Shown piece after piece: positions 34,074-42,440 of a stretch of DNA of 64,000 nucleotides. The first letter of the stretch is position 1, and each line of letters starts with the position of its first letter. The position numbers and the translations under genes are program-made. The notes below the pieces were generated by a model that saw only the letters and a program-made list of their open reading frames with translations, ran no database searches and was not told the DNA's origin. The stretch comes from Streptomyces umbrinus (lineage in GTDB: Bacteria > Actinomycetota > Actinomycetes > Streptomycetales > Streptomycetaceae): positions 9,548,001 through 9,612,000 of the forward strand of contig NZ_JAUSZI010000002.1 in assembly GCF_030817415.1 (NCBI RefSeq), given 5' to 3'.

Positions 34074-34268
34074 TCAGAACTTGATCCCGCCGAGCAGCCC
34101 GGCCAGGCTCGCGCCGCCTGCCGTGATGCTCGGAGCGATGGCCGTGCCCGCGAGGTAGAACCCGAAGAGGGCGCAGACCAGCGCGTGCGAGGCCTTGAGG
34201 CCGTCCTTGCGGAAGAAGAGGAAGACGATGATGCCGAGCAGCACCACACCTGAGATGGACAGGATCAT
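34074..34268 (-). CDS. Small membrane protein upstream of the FtsK-like gene
   Basis: The 64-residue protein is almost entirely hydrophobic: ISGVVLLGIIVFLFFRKDGL, then ALVCALFGFYLAGTAIAPSI, ending in a Gly/Ala-rich tail. It has two probable helices with a basic turn. It resembles the short Spd-like membrane proteins found with FtsK/Tra-like genes in Streptomyces elements. It is 38 bases upstream of the FtsK-like gene and probably cotranscribed. The remaining 316-base gap up to 34584 is relatively AT-rich near 34320-34375 (promoter) and holds the hairpin at 34381. Confidence 0.7.
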   Translation of the reverse strand: MILSISGVVLLGIIVFLFFRKDGLKASHALVCALFGFYLAGTAIAPSITAGGASLAGLLGGIKF

Positions 34269-34380
34269 GAGAGTTCTCCTGGTCGATGGGGACAGTCACC
34301 ATGAGTGCTTCCAGGCTCACAGGATGTATCCATACGATAAAAGGTGCAACAGGATGAAATTCCGCTTATTTCACCCTGAT

Positions 34381-34399
34381 GGCCCTGCCTGACAGGGCC
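34381..34399. terminator. Small hairpin in the divergent region before the ankyrin gene
   Basis: GGCCCTG (34381-34387) and CAGGGCC (34393-34399) form a perfect 7-bp stem with a 5-base loop. It lies between two divergent transcripts, so it may be an operator rather than a terminator. Confidence 0.3.
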
Positions 34400-34584
34400 T
34401 CCAGGGCGGCTGCTCGACGGTTTGCCGGATTCGTGGTGATCTTTGCCTCGGCCGGGCCCGGTCATGTGCCCGCGAAGCCAGTACGCTGGCGATTCACTCG
34501 TACGGCCGCACCGCTGACGGCCGCACGTTCCCGCAGTCCCGTTCGTTGTCGCATGTGTTGTCGCAGTGAGAGGCGGTCCCGCCG

Positions 34585-34977
34585 ATGAGTGAAGCCCCCG
34601 ACCCCGAGGTCGTGGAGCTGGCGACCAAGATCTTCGATCTGGCCCGGCAGGGGCAGACCGAGGCGCTGGTGGCGTATGTGGACGCGGGCGTTCCGGCCAA
34701 CCTCACCAACGACCGCGGCGACTCGCTCGTGATGCTCGCGGCCTACCACGGCCACGCCGACGCGGTCCGTGCCCTCCTGGAGCGCGGCGCCGAGGCCGAC
34801 CGCATCAACGACCGAGGCCAGACTCCGCTCGCCGGAGCCGTCTTCAAGGGCGAGGACGCCGTGATCCGGGTCCTCCTCGACGCGGGTGCCGACCCCTCCG
34901 CGGGCACGCCCTCCGCCGTCGACACGGCTCGTATGTTCGGCAAGGCCGAATTGCTCGAACTGTTCGGCGTGCACTGA
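34585..34977 (+). CDS. Ankyrin-repeat protein
   Basis: The 130-residue protein consists of about three ankyrin repeats: LVMLAAYHGHADAVRALLER, then RGQTPLAGAVFKGEDAVIRV with LLDAGADPSAG, and a final capping helix. There is no signal peptide, so it is a cytoplasmic protein-binding module. It is followed, after a tiny peptide ORF, by a HEAT-type repeat protein on the same strand, so the two scaffold-like proteins may work together. The partner is unknown. Confidence 0.85.
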   Translation: MSEAPDPEVVELATKIFDLARQGQTEALVAYVDAGVPANLTNDRGDSLVMLAAYHGHADAVRALLERGAEADRINDRGQTPLAGAVFKGEDAVIRVLLDAGADPSAGTPSAVDTARMFGKAELLELFGVH

Positions 34978-35172
34978 ACAAAACGCCTTGACCAGGCGAA
35001 ACAACAATTTTGGGGGAGGCGGTACGGGGCCGCCGGAAATGCGGTCGCGGCAGCGAGAACCGCTGGGTCATCATGACGTCGTGATTCACGTACGCGATGG
35101 CTGGGCAGGTGTTGCCGCACCGCGCGGACCGTGATGCGGCCCGCACGGGCCACCGACGAGAGGCAGAGGAAG

Positions 35173-35232
35173 ATGGTCTACAGCAAGCAGGAAACGGCGG
35201 GCGCCCCGACGTGTTGTCACGCGGCCAGGTAA
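35173..35232 (+). CDS. 19-residue peptide ORF with a Cys-Cys-His motif
   Basis: ATG at 35173 to TAA at 35230-35232 encodes MVYSKQETAGAPTCCHAAR. GAGAGG lies 9 bases before the start, and the ORF ends 46 bases before the ATG of the HEAT-type protein gene. Short Cys-rich ORFs in such positions can act as regulatory leader peptides; here that is an inference. The rest of the 301-base gap between the ankyrin and HEAT genes shows no recognised feature. Confidence 0.4.
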   Translation: MVYSKQETAGAPTCCHAAR

Positions 35233-35278
35233 AGCAGGATCCCCGGTTGCGTCGACGCTTGATGTGAGGCTGTTTCCC

Positions 35279-36697
35279 ATGTTCGATCCGGTCATAGCGC
35301 CCAGCGGTACGCTGCTCGGCCTGCTCCAGAGGGGCCGCGGCGACGGCACGCTGCACGCGCTCACCGCCCCGCGCGCCGAAGCGCTCGCGGCACTGAACCA
35401 CTGTGTGCTGCGCGACCCCCGCCACGACTGGCAGGTGGAGAACCGCTCCCTCTACTACGCCCGTCTCTTCCTCGACCTGAGCGGCGAGCTCGACGAGATC
35501 GAGGCACACCTCTTCGACGCGGACGACGTCCTCGACACGGAGGAGTCACGCACGGGCCTCGCGCTGGCGGTCCTCGGCCACCTCGCCTCGTACGGCAGGC
35601 GGGACGCGCTCGAACTGCTCAGGCGGTACGCCGCCTGCGGCGCCAACTGGGCCTGGGCCCTCGACGAACTGGCGCTGCGCGACGACGACGCCGGACTGCG
35701 TGCCCTCGCGGCCCCCGTCCTCGCCCGGTTCCCCGCCGATCCCGAGGGCGAGGCCGAACTGGCGGTCGTCGTACGGGACTCCTTCGAACCGCGGCCCTGG
35801 CGCCTGTGGGCCGACGACCCCCGCGAAACCATCGGCACGCGTGTGCGTGCTGCGCAGGAAGCCGGCTCCTTCGACCGGTGGCAACGCCAGATGCGACCGT
35901 CCGGGCCCCGCCCGGGGTGGAGCGTGCGGGCCGTCTTCGAGTGGGCCCAGCAAGGCATCGAACGCGGAGCGGCCCTCCATGTGCCGGCCGCGCGATGCCT
36001 CACGGCCGTCGCCGGTCCCGAGGACCGCCCCGAGATCATCGAGGCCGCCCGCACCGGAGACGACGGCGCGCGCTGCACGGCCCTGCGCTATCTCGCCGAC
36101 AGTCAGGATCCCGACGTACTCGACCTCATCGAGGCCGCCCAGGTCTCCGCCTCCCGGCTCGTCGTGGACGCCGCCGTGGACGCCTTCGAACGGATGCGGT
36201 CCATCGCCGCCGTGGAGCGGGCGCGCGGCTGGGTCCACCGGCCCGACGCCCTCGGAGAGGCCGCCGGGCGCGTTCTCGCCTGCCGGGGCGGCGCAACGGA
36301 CCGGGAACTCGTCCTCGGCGCCCTGCGCGAGGCCGTCCGGGGCGACGGGCCGGACGCCCCGACCCTGTGGACCCTCGTCGACGGCGCCGGACGGCTGGGC
36401 ATCGCCAACGCGGCCCCCGTACTGCGACATGTCTACCGGGAGACCGCCTCGTCCCATCTGCGCGGGCGTGCGGCCCGTGCGCTGGCCGCCACCGATCCCT
36501 CGTTCCCCGCCGGATTCGCCGTCGAGTGTCTCTGGGACTGCGAGGAGACCACCCGTGAGGTGGCCGCGCGGCACGCCGAGACCGGTGACGCCCGAGTGGT
36601 CGACCAGCTCCGGCGGCTCGCCGCCGATCCGGCCGAGGAGGCCGAGGTGCAGACCGCGGTACGCAGCCGCATCGGACCGGACGCGTCCGCCGTGTGA
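35279..36697 (+). CDS. HEAT-repeat-like protein
   Basis: The 472-residue soluble protein is built from helical repeats with the look of HEAT/PBS-lyase repeats: LALAVLGHLASYGRRDALEL, TALRYLADSQDPDVLDLIEA and RAARALAATDPSFPAGFAVE. It has no catalytic motif, signal peptide or membrane segment. GAGG at 35266-35269 fits the ATG at 35279 better than the in-frame GTG at 35264. It is likely a protein-interaction scaffold. Function unknown. The 210-base gap after it holds nothing recognised. Confidence 0.75.
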   Translation: MFDPVIAPSGTLLGLLQRGRGDGTLHALTAPRAEALAALNHCVLRDPRHDWQVENRSLYYARLFLDLSGELDEIEAHLFDADDVLDTEESRTGLALAVLGHLASYGRRDALELLRRYAACGANWAWALDELALRDDDAGLRALAAPVLARFPADPEGEAELAVVVRDSFEPRPWRLWADDPRETIGTRVRAAQEAGSFDRWQRQMRPSGPRPGWSVRAVFEWAQQGIERGAALHVPAARCLTAVAGPEDRPEIIEAARTGDDGARCTALRYLADSQDPDVLDLIEAAQVSASRLVVDAAVDAFERMRSIAAVERARGWVHRPDALGEAAGRVLACRGGATDRELVLGALREAVRGDGPDAPTLWTLVDGAGRLGIANAAPVLRHVYRETASSHLRGRAARALAATDPSFPAGFAVECLWDCEETTREVAARHAETGDARVVDQLRRLAADPAEEAEVQTAVRSRIGPDASAV

Positions 36698-36907
36698 GGT
36701 ACCCGAGTGGGACACCGTGAGACCGGCGTGTGAGACCGCCGTGTGAGCGTTCCGTCGTCGGCCCGTATCCCGTTGGTACGGGCCCGGACGCCGGAGCGTG
36801 ACCGGTTTGTGATGCTGGGGCATGCGGAGCGCAACGCTCACGGGACGTTCCTCATCCGGAAAGATCCACGTTGACGCGTCCACGTCCGGCCCGACGACAA
36901 CACGGGT

Positions 36908-38032
36908 ATGCGTGTCGTCATCGTGACCGAATCCTTTCCCCCCGATGTGAACGGCGTGGCCCACTGCGCGCTCCAGACCGCCCGACACCTCGTCGAGCGC
37001 GGTCACGCCCCCATCGTCGTCGCCCCGGCCACCGCGGCCGGGAACGGGCCCGACGCCCTCGCGCCGTGCCCCGTCGTCCGAGTCCCCTCCCTACCGCTCC
37101 CCGGCTACCCCCAGGTCCGCGTCGCCCTCCCCAGCCGACGCGTCGCCGCCGCGATCACCGAACACCGCGCCGACATCGTCCACCTGGCCAGCCCCTTCGT
37201 CCTCGGCGTCCGTGGCATGACGGCCGCCGCCCGGCTCGGCATCCCCGCCGTGGCCGTCTACCAGACCGACCTCGCCGGCTACGCCCGCACCTATGTGCAC
37301 GCGGGCGAGGCGGCCGCCTGGCGCCGTATCCGCTCGGTCCACGCCGCCGCCGACATCACCCTCGCCCCGTCCACACCGGCCCTGCACGACCTGGAGGCGC
37401 ACGGTGTGCCCCGGGTACGGCTGTGGCAACGCGGCGTGGACACCGTCCGTTTCCGGCCGGAACACCGTGACGACACACTCCGCCGTGAACTCGCCCCGAA
37501 CGGCGAGCTGATCGTCGGATACGTGGGCCGTCTCGCCCCCGAGAAGCAGGTCGAACTCCTCGCCGGAGCCTGCGGCCTGAACGGCGTACGCGTGGTCGTC
37601 GTCGGCGACGGACCGAGTCAGCCGAGCCTGACGCAGGCACTGCCGGGCGCCGTCTTCCTGGGCCGTCGTACCGGCGACGAACTCGCCCGGATCTTCGCCT
37701 CGTTGGACGTCTTCGTGCACACCGGACCGTTCGAGACCTTCTGCCAGACCGTCCAGGAGGCGATGGCGAGCGGCGTCCCGGTCGTCGCCCCCGCCGCCGG
37801 CGGACCGCTCGACCTGGTGGCGCACGGGCGTACGGGACTGCTCGTTCCGCCGCGCGACGAGGCCGCCGTGCGCGACGCGGTGTGGTCGCTCGCCGCCGAT
37901 CCCGAACTGCGGGCCGCGTACGGCGCCGAGGCGCGGCGGACCGTCGAGGGCCGCACCTGGGCGGCCGTCGGCGACCAGCTCATCGGGCACTACACCGACG
38001 TACTCGCCGGACGGGCGGTGGTCGCGGCATGA
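36908..38032 (+). CDS. GT4 glycosyltransferase, probable GDP-mannose-dependent alpha-mannosyltransferase
   Basis: The 374-residue protein has the GT-B fold of family GT4. The acceptor domain starts MRVVIVTESFPPDVNGVAHC. The donor domain has GYVGRLAPEKQVELLAGACG, VVVVGDGPSQPSL and the E-x7-E motif GPFETFCQTVQEAMASGVPV. It resembles the MgtA/PimB-type mannosyltransferases that act on membrane lipids in Actinobacteria. It overlaps the next glycosyltransferase gene by 4 bases, so a joint job on one glycolipid or polymer is probable. The acceptor is inferred. Confidence 0.88.
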   Translation: MRVVIVTESFPPDVNGVAHCALQTARHLVERGHAPIVVAPATAAGNGPDALAPCPVVRVPSLPLPGYPQVRVALPSRRVAAAITEHRADIVHLASPFVLGVRGMTAAARLGIPAVAVYQTDLAGYARTYVHAGEAAAWRRIRSVHAAADITLAPSTPALHDLEAHGVPRVRLWQRGVDTVRFRPEHRDDTLRRELAPNGELIVGYVGRLAPEKQVELLAGACGLNGVRVVVVGDGPSQPSLTQALPGAVFLGRRTGDELARIFASLDVFVHTGPFETFCQTVQEAMASGVPVVAPAAGGPLDLVAHGRTGLLVPPRDEAAVRDAVWSLAADPELRAAYGAEARRTVEGRTWAAVGDQLIGHYTDVLAGRAVVAA

Positions 38033-39222
38033 GCGTGCCCCTGCGGATCGTCCGGCTCGCCAACTTCGTCGCCCCCGCCTCGGGCGGCCTGCGGACCGCG
38101 CTGCGCGAACTGGGCGCCGGATACCTGGCGGCCGGGCACGACCCCGTACTGATCGTGCCCGGCGAGCGCGCCTCGGACCGCGAGACCGAACAGGGGAGGG
38201 TGATCACGCTGCCGGGCCCGCTGCTGCCCGGCACCGGCGGCTACCGCGTCCTCACCGACAAGCGGCGTGTCGCCGGCCTCCTGGAGGCGCTCGCCCCCGA
38301 CCGCCTGGAGGTGTCCGACCGTACGACGCTGCGCTGGAGCGGCGTCTGGGCGCGGCGCGCCCGGGTGCCCGCCGTGATGGTCTCCCACGAGACCGCCGAC
38401 GGCGTACTGCGCACCTGGGGCCTCTCCGAGGGCATGGCCCGACGGACCTCCGACGCTCTCAACATCCGTACCGCCCACCACTATTCACGGGTCGTGTGCA
38501 CCACGGAGTTCGCGGAGCGCGAGTTCGTGCGCATCGGCGCCCGCAATGTCGTACGCGCCCCGCTGGGCGTCGACCTGGAGGGCCGGCACCCCGCGCTGCG
38601 GGACCCGGGGCTGCGGGCCCGGCACGCGCGCGAGGACGAGGTCCTGCTCGTGATGTGCTCCCGGCTGTCCGTCGAGAAGCGGCCCGGCACGGCGCTCGAA
38701 GCCCTGGAGGCGATGCTGCGCCGCGGGCGGCGCGCGGTGCTCGTGGTGGCCGGAGACGGGCCGCTGCGGGCCCGCCTCGAACAGCGGGCGCGCGAACGGC
38801 GGCTGCCGGTCACCTTCCTCGGACACGTCGGCGACCGCGTGCTCCTGAGCGCTCTCCAGGCCTCCGCGGACGTGTGCCTCGCCCCCGGGCCCGCCGAGAC
38901 CTTCGGACTCGCCGCCCTGGAGGCGATGGCCTGCGGCACGCCCGTCGTCGCCAGCGCCTCCTCCGCGCTCTCGGAGGTCGTCGGCTCCGCCGGAGCCACC
39001 GCCGCGGACAACGGAGAGGCCTTCGCGGACGGGATACGGATGCTCCTGGAACGACCAGAGAGCGAGCGGCGGGAGGCCGCACGCGCGCGTGCGGCCTGTT
39101 TCGGCTGGCCGGCCGCCGTCGAGGCGTTCCTCGCCGCCCACGACGCCGAGGTCCGCGTGGGGCGGCCCGAGGCACCCGCGGCGGCCCCCACCGTGGAACG
39201 GGCTCGGGAGGGCGTCGTATGA
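38029..39222 (+). CDS. GT4 glycosyltransferase
   Basis: The 397-residue GT-B enzyme has an N-terminal domain with RIVRLANFVAPASGGLRTAL and a donor-binding domain with MCSRLSVEKRPGTALEALEA, VVAGDGPLRARLEQRA and GPAETFGLAALEAMACGTPV (E-x7-E). The start ATG 38029 overlaps the upstream stop (ATGA) and the end overlaps the SGNH hydrolase (ATGA). The donor sugar is probably also a GDP-hexose, but this cannot be read from the sequence. It acts at the inner face of the membrane if it follows the family rule. Confidence 0.87.
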   Translation: MSVPLRIVRLANFVAPASGGLRTALRELGAGYLAAGHDPVLIVPGERASDRETEQGRVITLPGPLLPGTGGYRVLTDKRRVAGLLEALAPDRLEVSDRTTLRWSGVWARRARVPAVMVSHETADGVLRTWGLSEGMARRTSDALNIRTAHHYSRVVCTTEFAEREFVRIGARNVVRAPLGVDLEGRHPALRDPGLRARHAREDEVLLVMCSRLSVEKRPGTALEALEAMLRRGRRAVLVVAGDGPLRARLEQRARERRLPVTFLGHVGDRVLLSALQASADVCLAPGPAETFGLAALEAMACGTPVVASASSALSEVVGSAGATAADNGEAFADGIRMLLERPESERREAARARAACFGWPAAVEAFLAAHDAEVRVGRPEAPAAAPTVERAREGVV

Positions 39223-40076
39223 GACCCCTGCGGTTCGTGGCGCTCGGTGACTCCCTCACCGAAGGGGTGGGTGATCCCGTGGGCGAGGAGTGGCGCGGCT
39301 GGGCCGCGCTGCTCGCCGCCGGAATCGCACCGGCCGACGCGCCCGTGGAGTTCGTCAACCTCGCGGTCAGCGGCGCCCAGACGCGTGACGTCCTGGAACG
39401 CCAGACCCCGGCCGCGCTGGCCGAGCGGCCGGACATCGCCTCGGTCGTCATCGGCGTCAACGACACCCTGCGGTGCACCTTCGACATCCACGCCGTGGCC
39501 GAACGGCTCGACGAGGTGTACGCCGCGTTCACCGGGCAGGGCGCGATCCTGCTCACCGCCTGTCTGCCCGACCCCGGCGCGATGCTGGGGCTGCCCGGGG
39601 CGCTGGCCCGCCCGCTGGCACGGCGTCAGCGGGCCGTGAACGCGGTCGTCCACGCGCTGTCCGAGCGGTACGGGGCGGTGCATCTGCATGCCGCGGAGGG
39701 CGACTGGGTCTCCGACCGGGCCATGTGGAGCTCGGACCGGCTGCACCCGGGGGAGCGGGGGCATCGGCAGCTCGCGCTCCACTTCCACGCGTCGCTGGCG
39801 GAGGCGGGCCTCGCCACGGGGCCCGTACCGTCCCCCGAACCCGAGTTTCCCGAGCCCACCCGGTCGGCGAGTCTGTGGTGGCTGGCCACCGCCGGGACCG
39901 GGTGGGTGGCCCGTCGCTGCACCGACCTCCTGCCCCAACTCATCACCCTGGCCGCCTCCGAGGTCCGTCATCGGGCCCGGGGCACCAGCACTCGCCTCGA
40001 TATCAGCGCGTCCCACGCGGTGTCGTCGGCGCTGGCCGCGCTGTCGGTGACCGGCGAACAGCCGGACACTGCGTAG
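39219..40076 (+). CDS. SGNH/GDSL hydrolase
   Basis: The 285-residue cytoplasmic esterase-type protein has all blocks of the SGNH family: FVALGDSLTEGVGDPVGEEW (Ser), NLAVSGAQTRDVL (Gly), VIGVNDTLR (Asn) and SSDRLHPGERGHRQLALHFH (Asp-x-x-His). No signal peptide is present. The start overlaps the second glycosyltransferase gene. The three-gene operon suggests that it deacylates or trims the glycoconjugate made by the two transferases. A long frame beginning upstream is only an alternative reading across the second transferase. Confidence 0.9.
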   Translation: MRPLRFVALGDSLTEGVGDPVGEEWRGWAALLAAGIAPADAPVEFVNLAVSGAQTRDVLERQTPAALAERPDIASVVIGVNDTLRCTFDIHAVAERLDEVYAAFTGQGAILLTACLPDPGAMLGLPGALARPLARRQRAVNAVVHALSERYGAVHLHAAEGDWVSDRAMWSSDRLHPGERGHRQLALHFHASLAEAGLATGPVPSPEPEFPEPTRSASLWWLATAGTGWVARRCTDLLPQLITLAASEVRHRARGTSTRLDISASHAVSSALAALSVTGEQPDTA

Positions 40077-40137
40077 CGCTCCGCGGGTTGGGCCGTCTTT
40101 TGACTGCGGGCCCGTAGTGGCTGGTCGCGCAGTTCCC

Positions 40138-40157
40138 CGCGCCCCTAAAGGGGCGCG
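40138..40157. terminator. Terminator, class B repeat copy (inverted orientation)
   Basis: CGCGCCCCT (40138-40146) and AGGGGCGCG (40149-40157) pair perfectly around AA. The preceding GTGGCTGGTCGCGCAGTTCC is the reverse of the class B flank. It lies between two convergent operons. Confidence 0.75.
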
Positions 40158-40176
40158 CCCCCCTTAGCGGCGCGGC

Positions 40177-41052
40177 TCAGCGCGTCCGACTGCGTACCGC
40201 CACGAACCGTACCGGCGTGCCTGGTACGGCCTGGGCGGCGGCGGGTAGGTCCGCAGGTCGGGCCACCGCTATCACCGGGTAGCCCCCGGTGGTCGGGTGG
40301 TCGGCGAGGAAGACCACGGGGCGGCCGTCCGGGGGGACCTGGATGGCGCCCAACACCATTCCCTCGCTGGGCAGTTCGCCCGGTCGCGCCCGCTCCAGGG
40401 CGGGGCCCTCCGTGCGGAGGCCGATGCGGTTGCTCGCGGAGGAGACCCGGTAGGGGTGCGTGGTGAGGGTGCGGATCGCTGCCGTCGTGAACCAGTCGTC
40501 GCGTGGGCCGAGCGTCACCCGCAGGACGAGTTCGGCGGGGGGCCGCGGCTGCGGGACGACGTCCACGCGCGCGTGGGGGGCCATCGGCGTCCCCAGGGGA
40601 AGCACCGTTCCGTCCGTGAGGGGCGGCGGGCCCAGGCCCGACAGCAGGTCCGTCGACCGGCTGCCGAGCACCGGTTCGACGGCCACTCCGCCTGACACGC
40701 CCACATAACTGCGTACTCCGGAGACCGCCGTCCCCACGGACAGCAGTGCCCCGGCTGGCACGCGTACCGGCGCTCCCCAGGCGGCCGGGCGGCCGTCCAC
40801 GGTGACCGGGCACGGGGCGCCTGCGACGGCGACGGTGACGGTCGAACGCGGCCGTACGTCGCAGCCGTTGAGCGTGGTCTCCAGAAGGGCCGCCTCGGGC
40901 GGATTGCCGACGAGCCGGTTGACCAGGGCGGCGGCGGGCGCGTCGAGGGCTCCGGAGCGCGGCACGCCCAGGTGCGCGTGGCCCGGGCGCCCCTGGTCCT
41001 GCACGGTGGTCAGCGCCCCGGCCCGTACGACGGCGAGTGCGCGGTCCGTCAT
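40177..41052 (-). CDS. pxpC: 5-oxoprolinase subunit C (biotin-dependent carboxyltransferase-like)
   Basis: The 291-residue protein (KipA/AHS2 type) carries VVRAGALTTVQDQGRPGHAH, GVPRSGALDAPAAALVNRLV and GLRTEGPALERARPGELPSE, with ADHPTTGGYPVIAVARPADL near the end. Together with PxpA and PxpB it opens 5-oxoproline (pyroglutamate) to glutamate with ATP. ATG 41052 overlaps the pxpB stop. The same frame is open upstream to 41787, but that is a reading across pxpB. It is the last gene of its operon. Confidence 0.93.
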   Translation of the reverse strand: MTDRALAVVRAGALTTVQDQGRPGHAHLGVPRSGALDAPAAALVNRLVGNPPEAALLETTLNGCDVRPRSTVTVAVAGAPCPVTVDGRPAAWGAPVRVPAGALLSVGTAVSGVRSYVGVSGGVAVEPVLGSRSTDLLSGLGPPPLTDGTVLPLGTPMAPHARVDVVPQPRPPAELVLRVTLGPRDDWFTTAAIRTLTTHPYRVSSASNRIGLRTEGPALERARPGELPSEGMVLGAIQVPPDGRPVVFLADHPTTGGYPVIAVARPADLPAAAQAVPGTPVRFVAVRSRTR

Positions 41053-41666
41053 CAGGCCTCCACCGGCACGAAGCGGACCGGCGTGCCGGGCGACAACAGG
41101 GCGGCGGGCACGCGCGCGTGGTCCCACAGGACCGCGTCCGTCGTCCCGATCAGCTGCCAGCCGCCCGGCGACGAGCGCGGGTACACGCCCGTGTACGGGC
41201 CCGCGAGGCCCACGGAACCCGCCGGGACCGTCGTACGGGGTGTCGCGTGCCGGGGCACGCCGTAGCGGGCCGGGAGTCCGGTCAGATAGCCGAAGCCCGG
41301 GGCGAACCCGCAGAAGGCGACGCGGAATTCGGCCGCCGTGTGGATCCGCGAGACCTCCTGCGGGGACACGTCCCAGTGGTCGGCGACGGCCGCGAGATCC
41401 GGGCCGTCGTAGCGGACGGGTATCTCGACCACCTCCTGCGCGCGCGGAGGCACGGGCGGCAGCGTCGCCGTGGCCAACCGCGCGGCCAGCCGGGCCGGGT
41501 CGTCGAGGCCGTCCAGGAGGACCGTACGGGCCGCGGGGACGATCTCGCGCACGGAGAGCGAGCCCTCCGCGCGGCGGCGGAGCAGATCGGCGTGCAGGGC
41601 CTGTGCCTCCTCGTCCGTCGACACCTCGACGAGCAGCGCACGGTCGCCGACCGGCAGTGCCCTCAT
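41052..41666 (-). CDS. pxpB: 5-oxoprolinase subunit B (KipI/AHS1-like)
   Basis: The 204-residue protein has the AHS1 core: EIPVRYDGPDLAAVADHWDV, FRVAFCGFAPGFGYLTGLPA, YGVPRHATPRTTVPAGSVGL and GGWQLIGTTDAVLWD. It forms a complex with PxpC; the B. subtilis relative KipI also inhibits the sporulation kinase KinA. ATG 41666 gives the usual N-terminus MRALPVGDRALLVEV and overlaps the pxpA stop. All three pxp genes are coupled by 3-4-base overlaps. Confidence 0.93.
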   Translation of the reverse strand: MRALPVGDRALLVEVSTDEEAQALHADLLRRRAEGSLSVREIVPAARTVLLDGLDDPARLAARLATATLPPVPPRAQEVVEIPVRYDGPDLAAVADHWDVSPQEVSRIHTAAEFRVAFCGFAPGFGYLTGLPARYGVPRHATPRTTVPAGSVGLAGPYTGVYPRSSPGGWQLIGTTDAVLWDHARVPAALLSPGTPVRFVPVEA

Positions 41667-42421
41667 ACGAACGCCTCCACGCGGATGCCGGACTCCTCCA
41701 GCCGTGCACGGACCTGGCGGGCCAGGTCCACCGCGCCGGGTGTGTCGCCGTGCAGGCACAAGGAGCGGGCCCGAACCGGGATGTCACGCCCGGAGTGGGA
41801 CGTCACGACACCAGAACGGGCGAGGGCCACCGAGCGTTCCACGACGGCGGTCGGATCGGTGATCACCGCGCCCTCCCGGCCGCGCGGCACGAGCGTGCCC
41901 TCGTCGGTGTAGGCGCGGTCCGCGAACGCCTCGGTGACGACCGGAAGTCCGGCCTTCCCCGCCACGTCGAGGAGACGCGAGCCGGGCAGGCCGAGGACCG
42001 GGAGCGTGGCGTCGGCGAGCATCACGCCCTCCACGACCGCGCCGGCCTGCTCCTCGTCGTGCACGACGCGGCTGTAGAGCGCGCCGTGCGGTTTGACGTA
42101 CGCCACACGCGCGCCCGCCGCGCGCGTGAAGACCTCCAGGGCGCCTATCTGGTAGGCCACTTCGGACGCCAGCTCGTAGGGCGGCACGTCCATCGCGCGC
42201 CGCCCGAAGCCCGCCAGGTCCCGGTAGGAGACCTGGGCGCCGATCCGTACACCGCGCTCGGCCGCCAGGTCGCACACCCGGCGCATGGTGGCCGCGTCAC
42301 CGGCGTGGAAGCCGCAGGCCACGTTGGCGCTGGTGACGACGGACAGCAGCTGTTCGTCGTCGGTCAGGCGCCAGCGGCCGAAGCCCTCGCCGAGGTCGGC
42401 GTTCAGATCGATGGTGCTCAT
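41663..42421 (-). CDS. pxpA: 5-oxoprolinase subunit A (LamB/YcsF family)
   Basis: The 252-residue protein has the family hallmarks DLNADLGEGFGRWRL, SANVACGFHAGDAATMRR, GAQVSYRDLAGFGRRAMDV and YVKPHGALYSRVVHDE. With PxpB and PxpC it hydrolyses 5-oxoproline to glutamate. It sits 19 bases downstream of the ycsI gene. The order ycsI-pxpA-pxpB-pxpC resembles the ycs/kip cluster of B. subtilis, with an MFS transporter replacing YcsG. Confidence 0.95.
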   Translation of the reverse strand: MSTIDLNADLGEGFGRWRLTDDEQLLSVVTSANVACGFHAGDAATMRRVCDLAAERGVRIGAQVSYRDLAGFGRRAMDVPPYELASEVAYQIGALEVFTRAAGARVAYVKPHGALYSRVVHDEEQAGAVVEGVMLADATLPVLGLPGSRLLDVAGKAGLPVVTEAFADRAYTDEGTLVPRGREGAVITDPTAVVERSVALARSGVVTSHSGRDIPVRARSLCLHGDTPGAVDLARQVRARLEESGIRVEAFV

Positions 42422-42440
42422 GGAGTGCTGTTCCTCCCGG

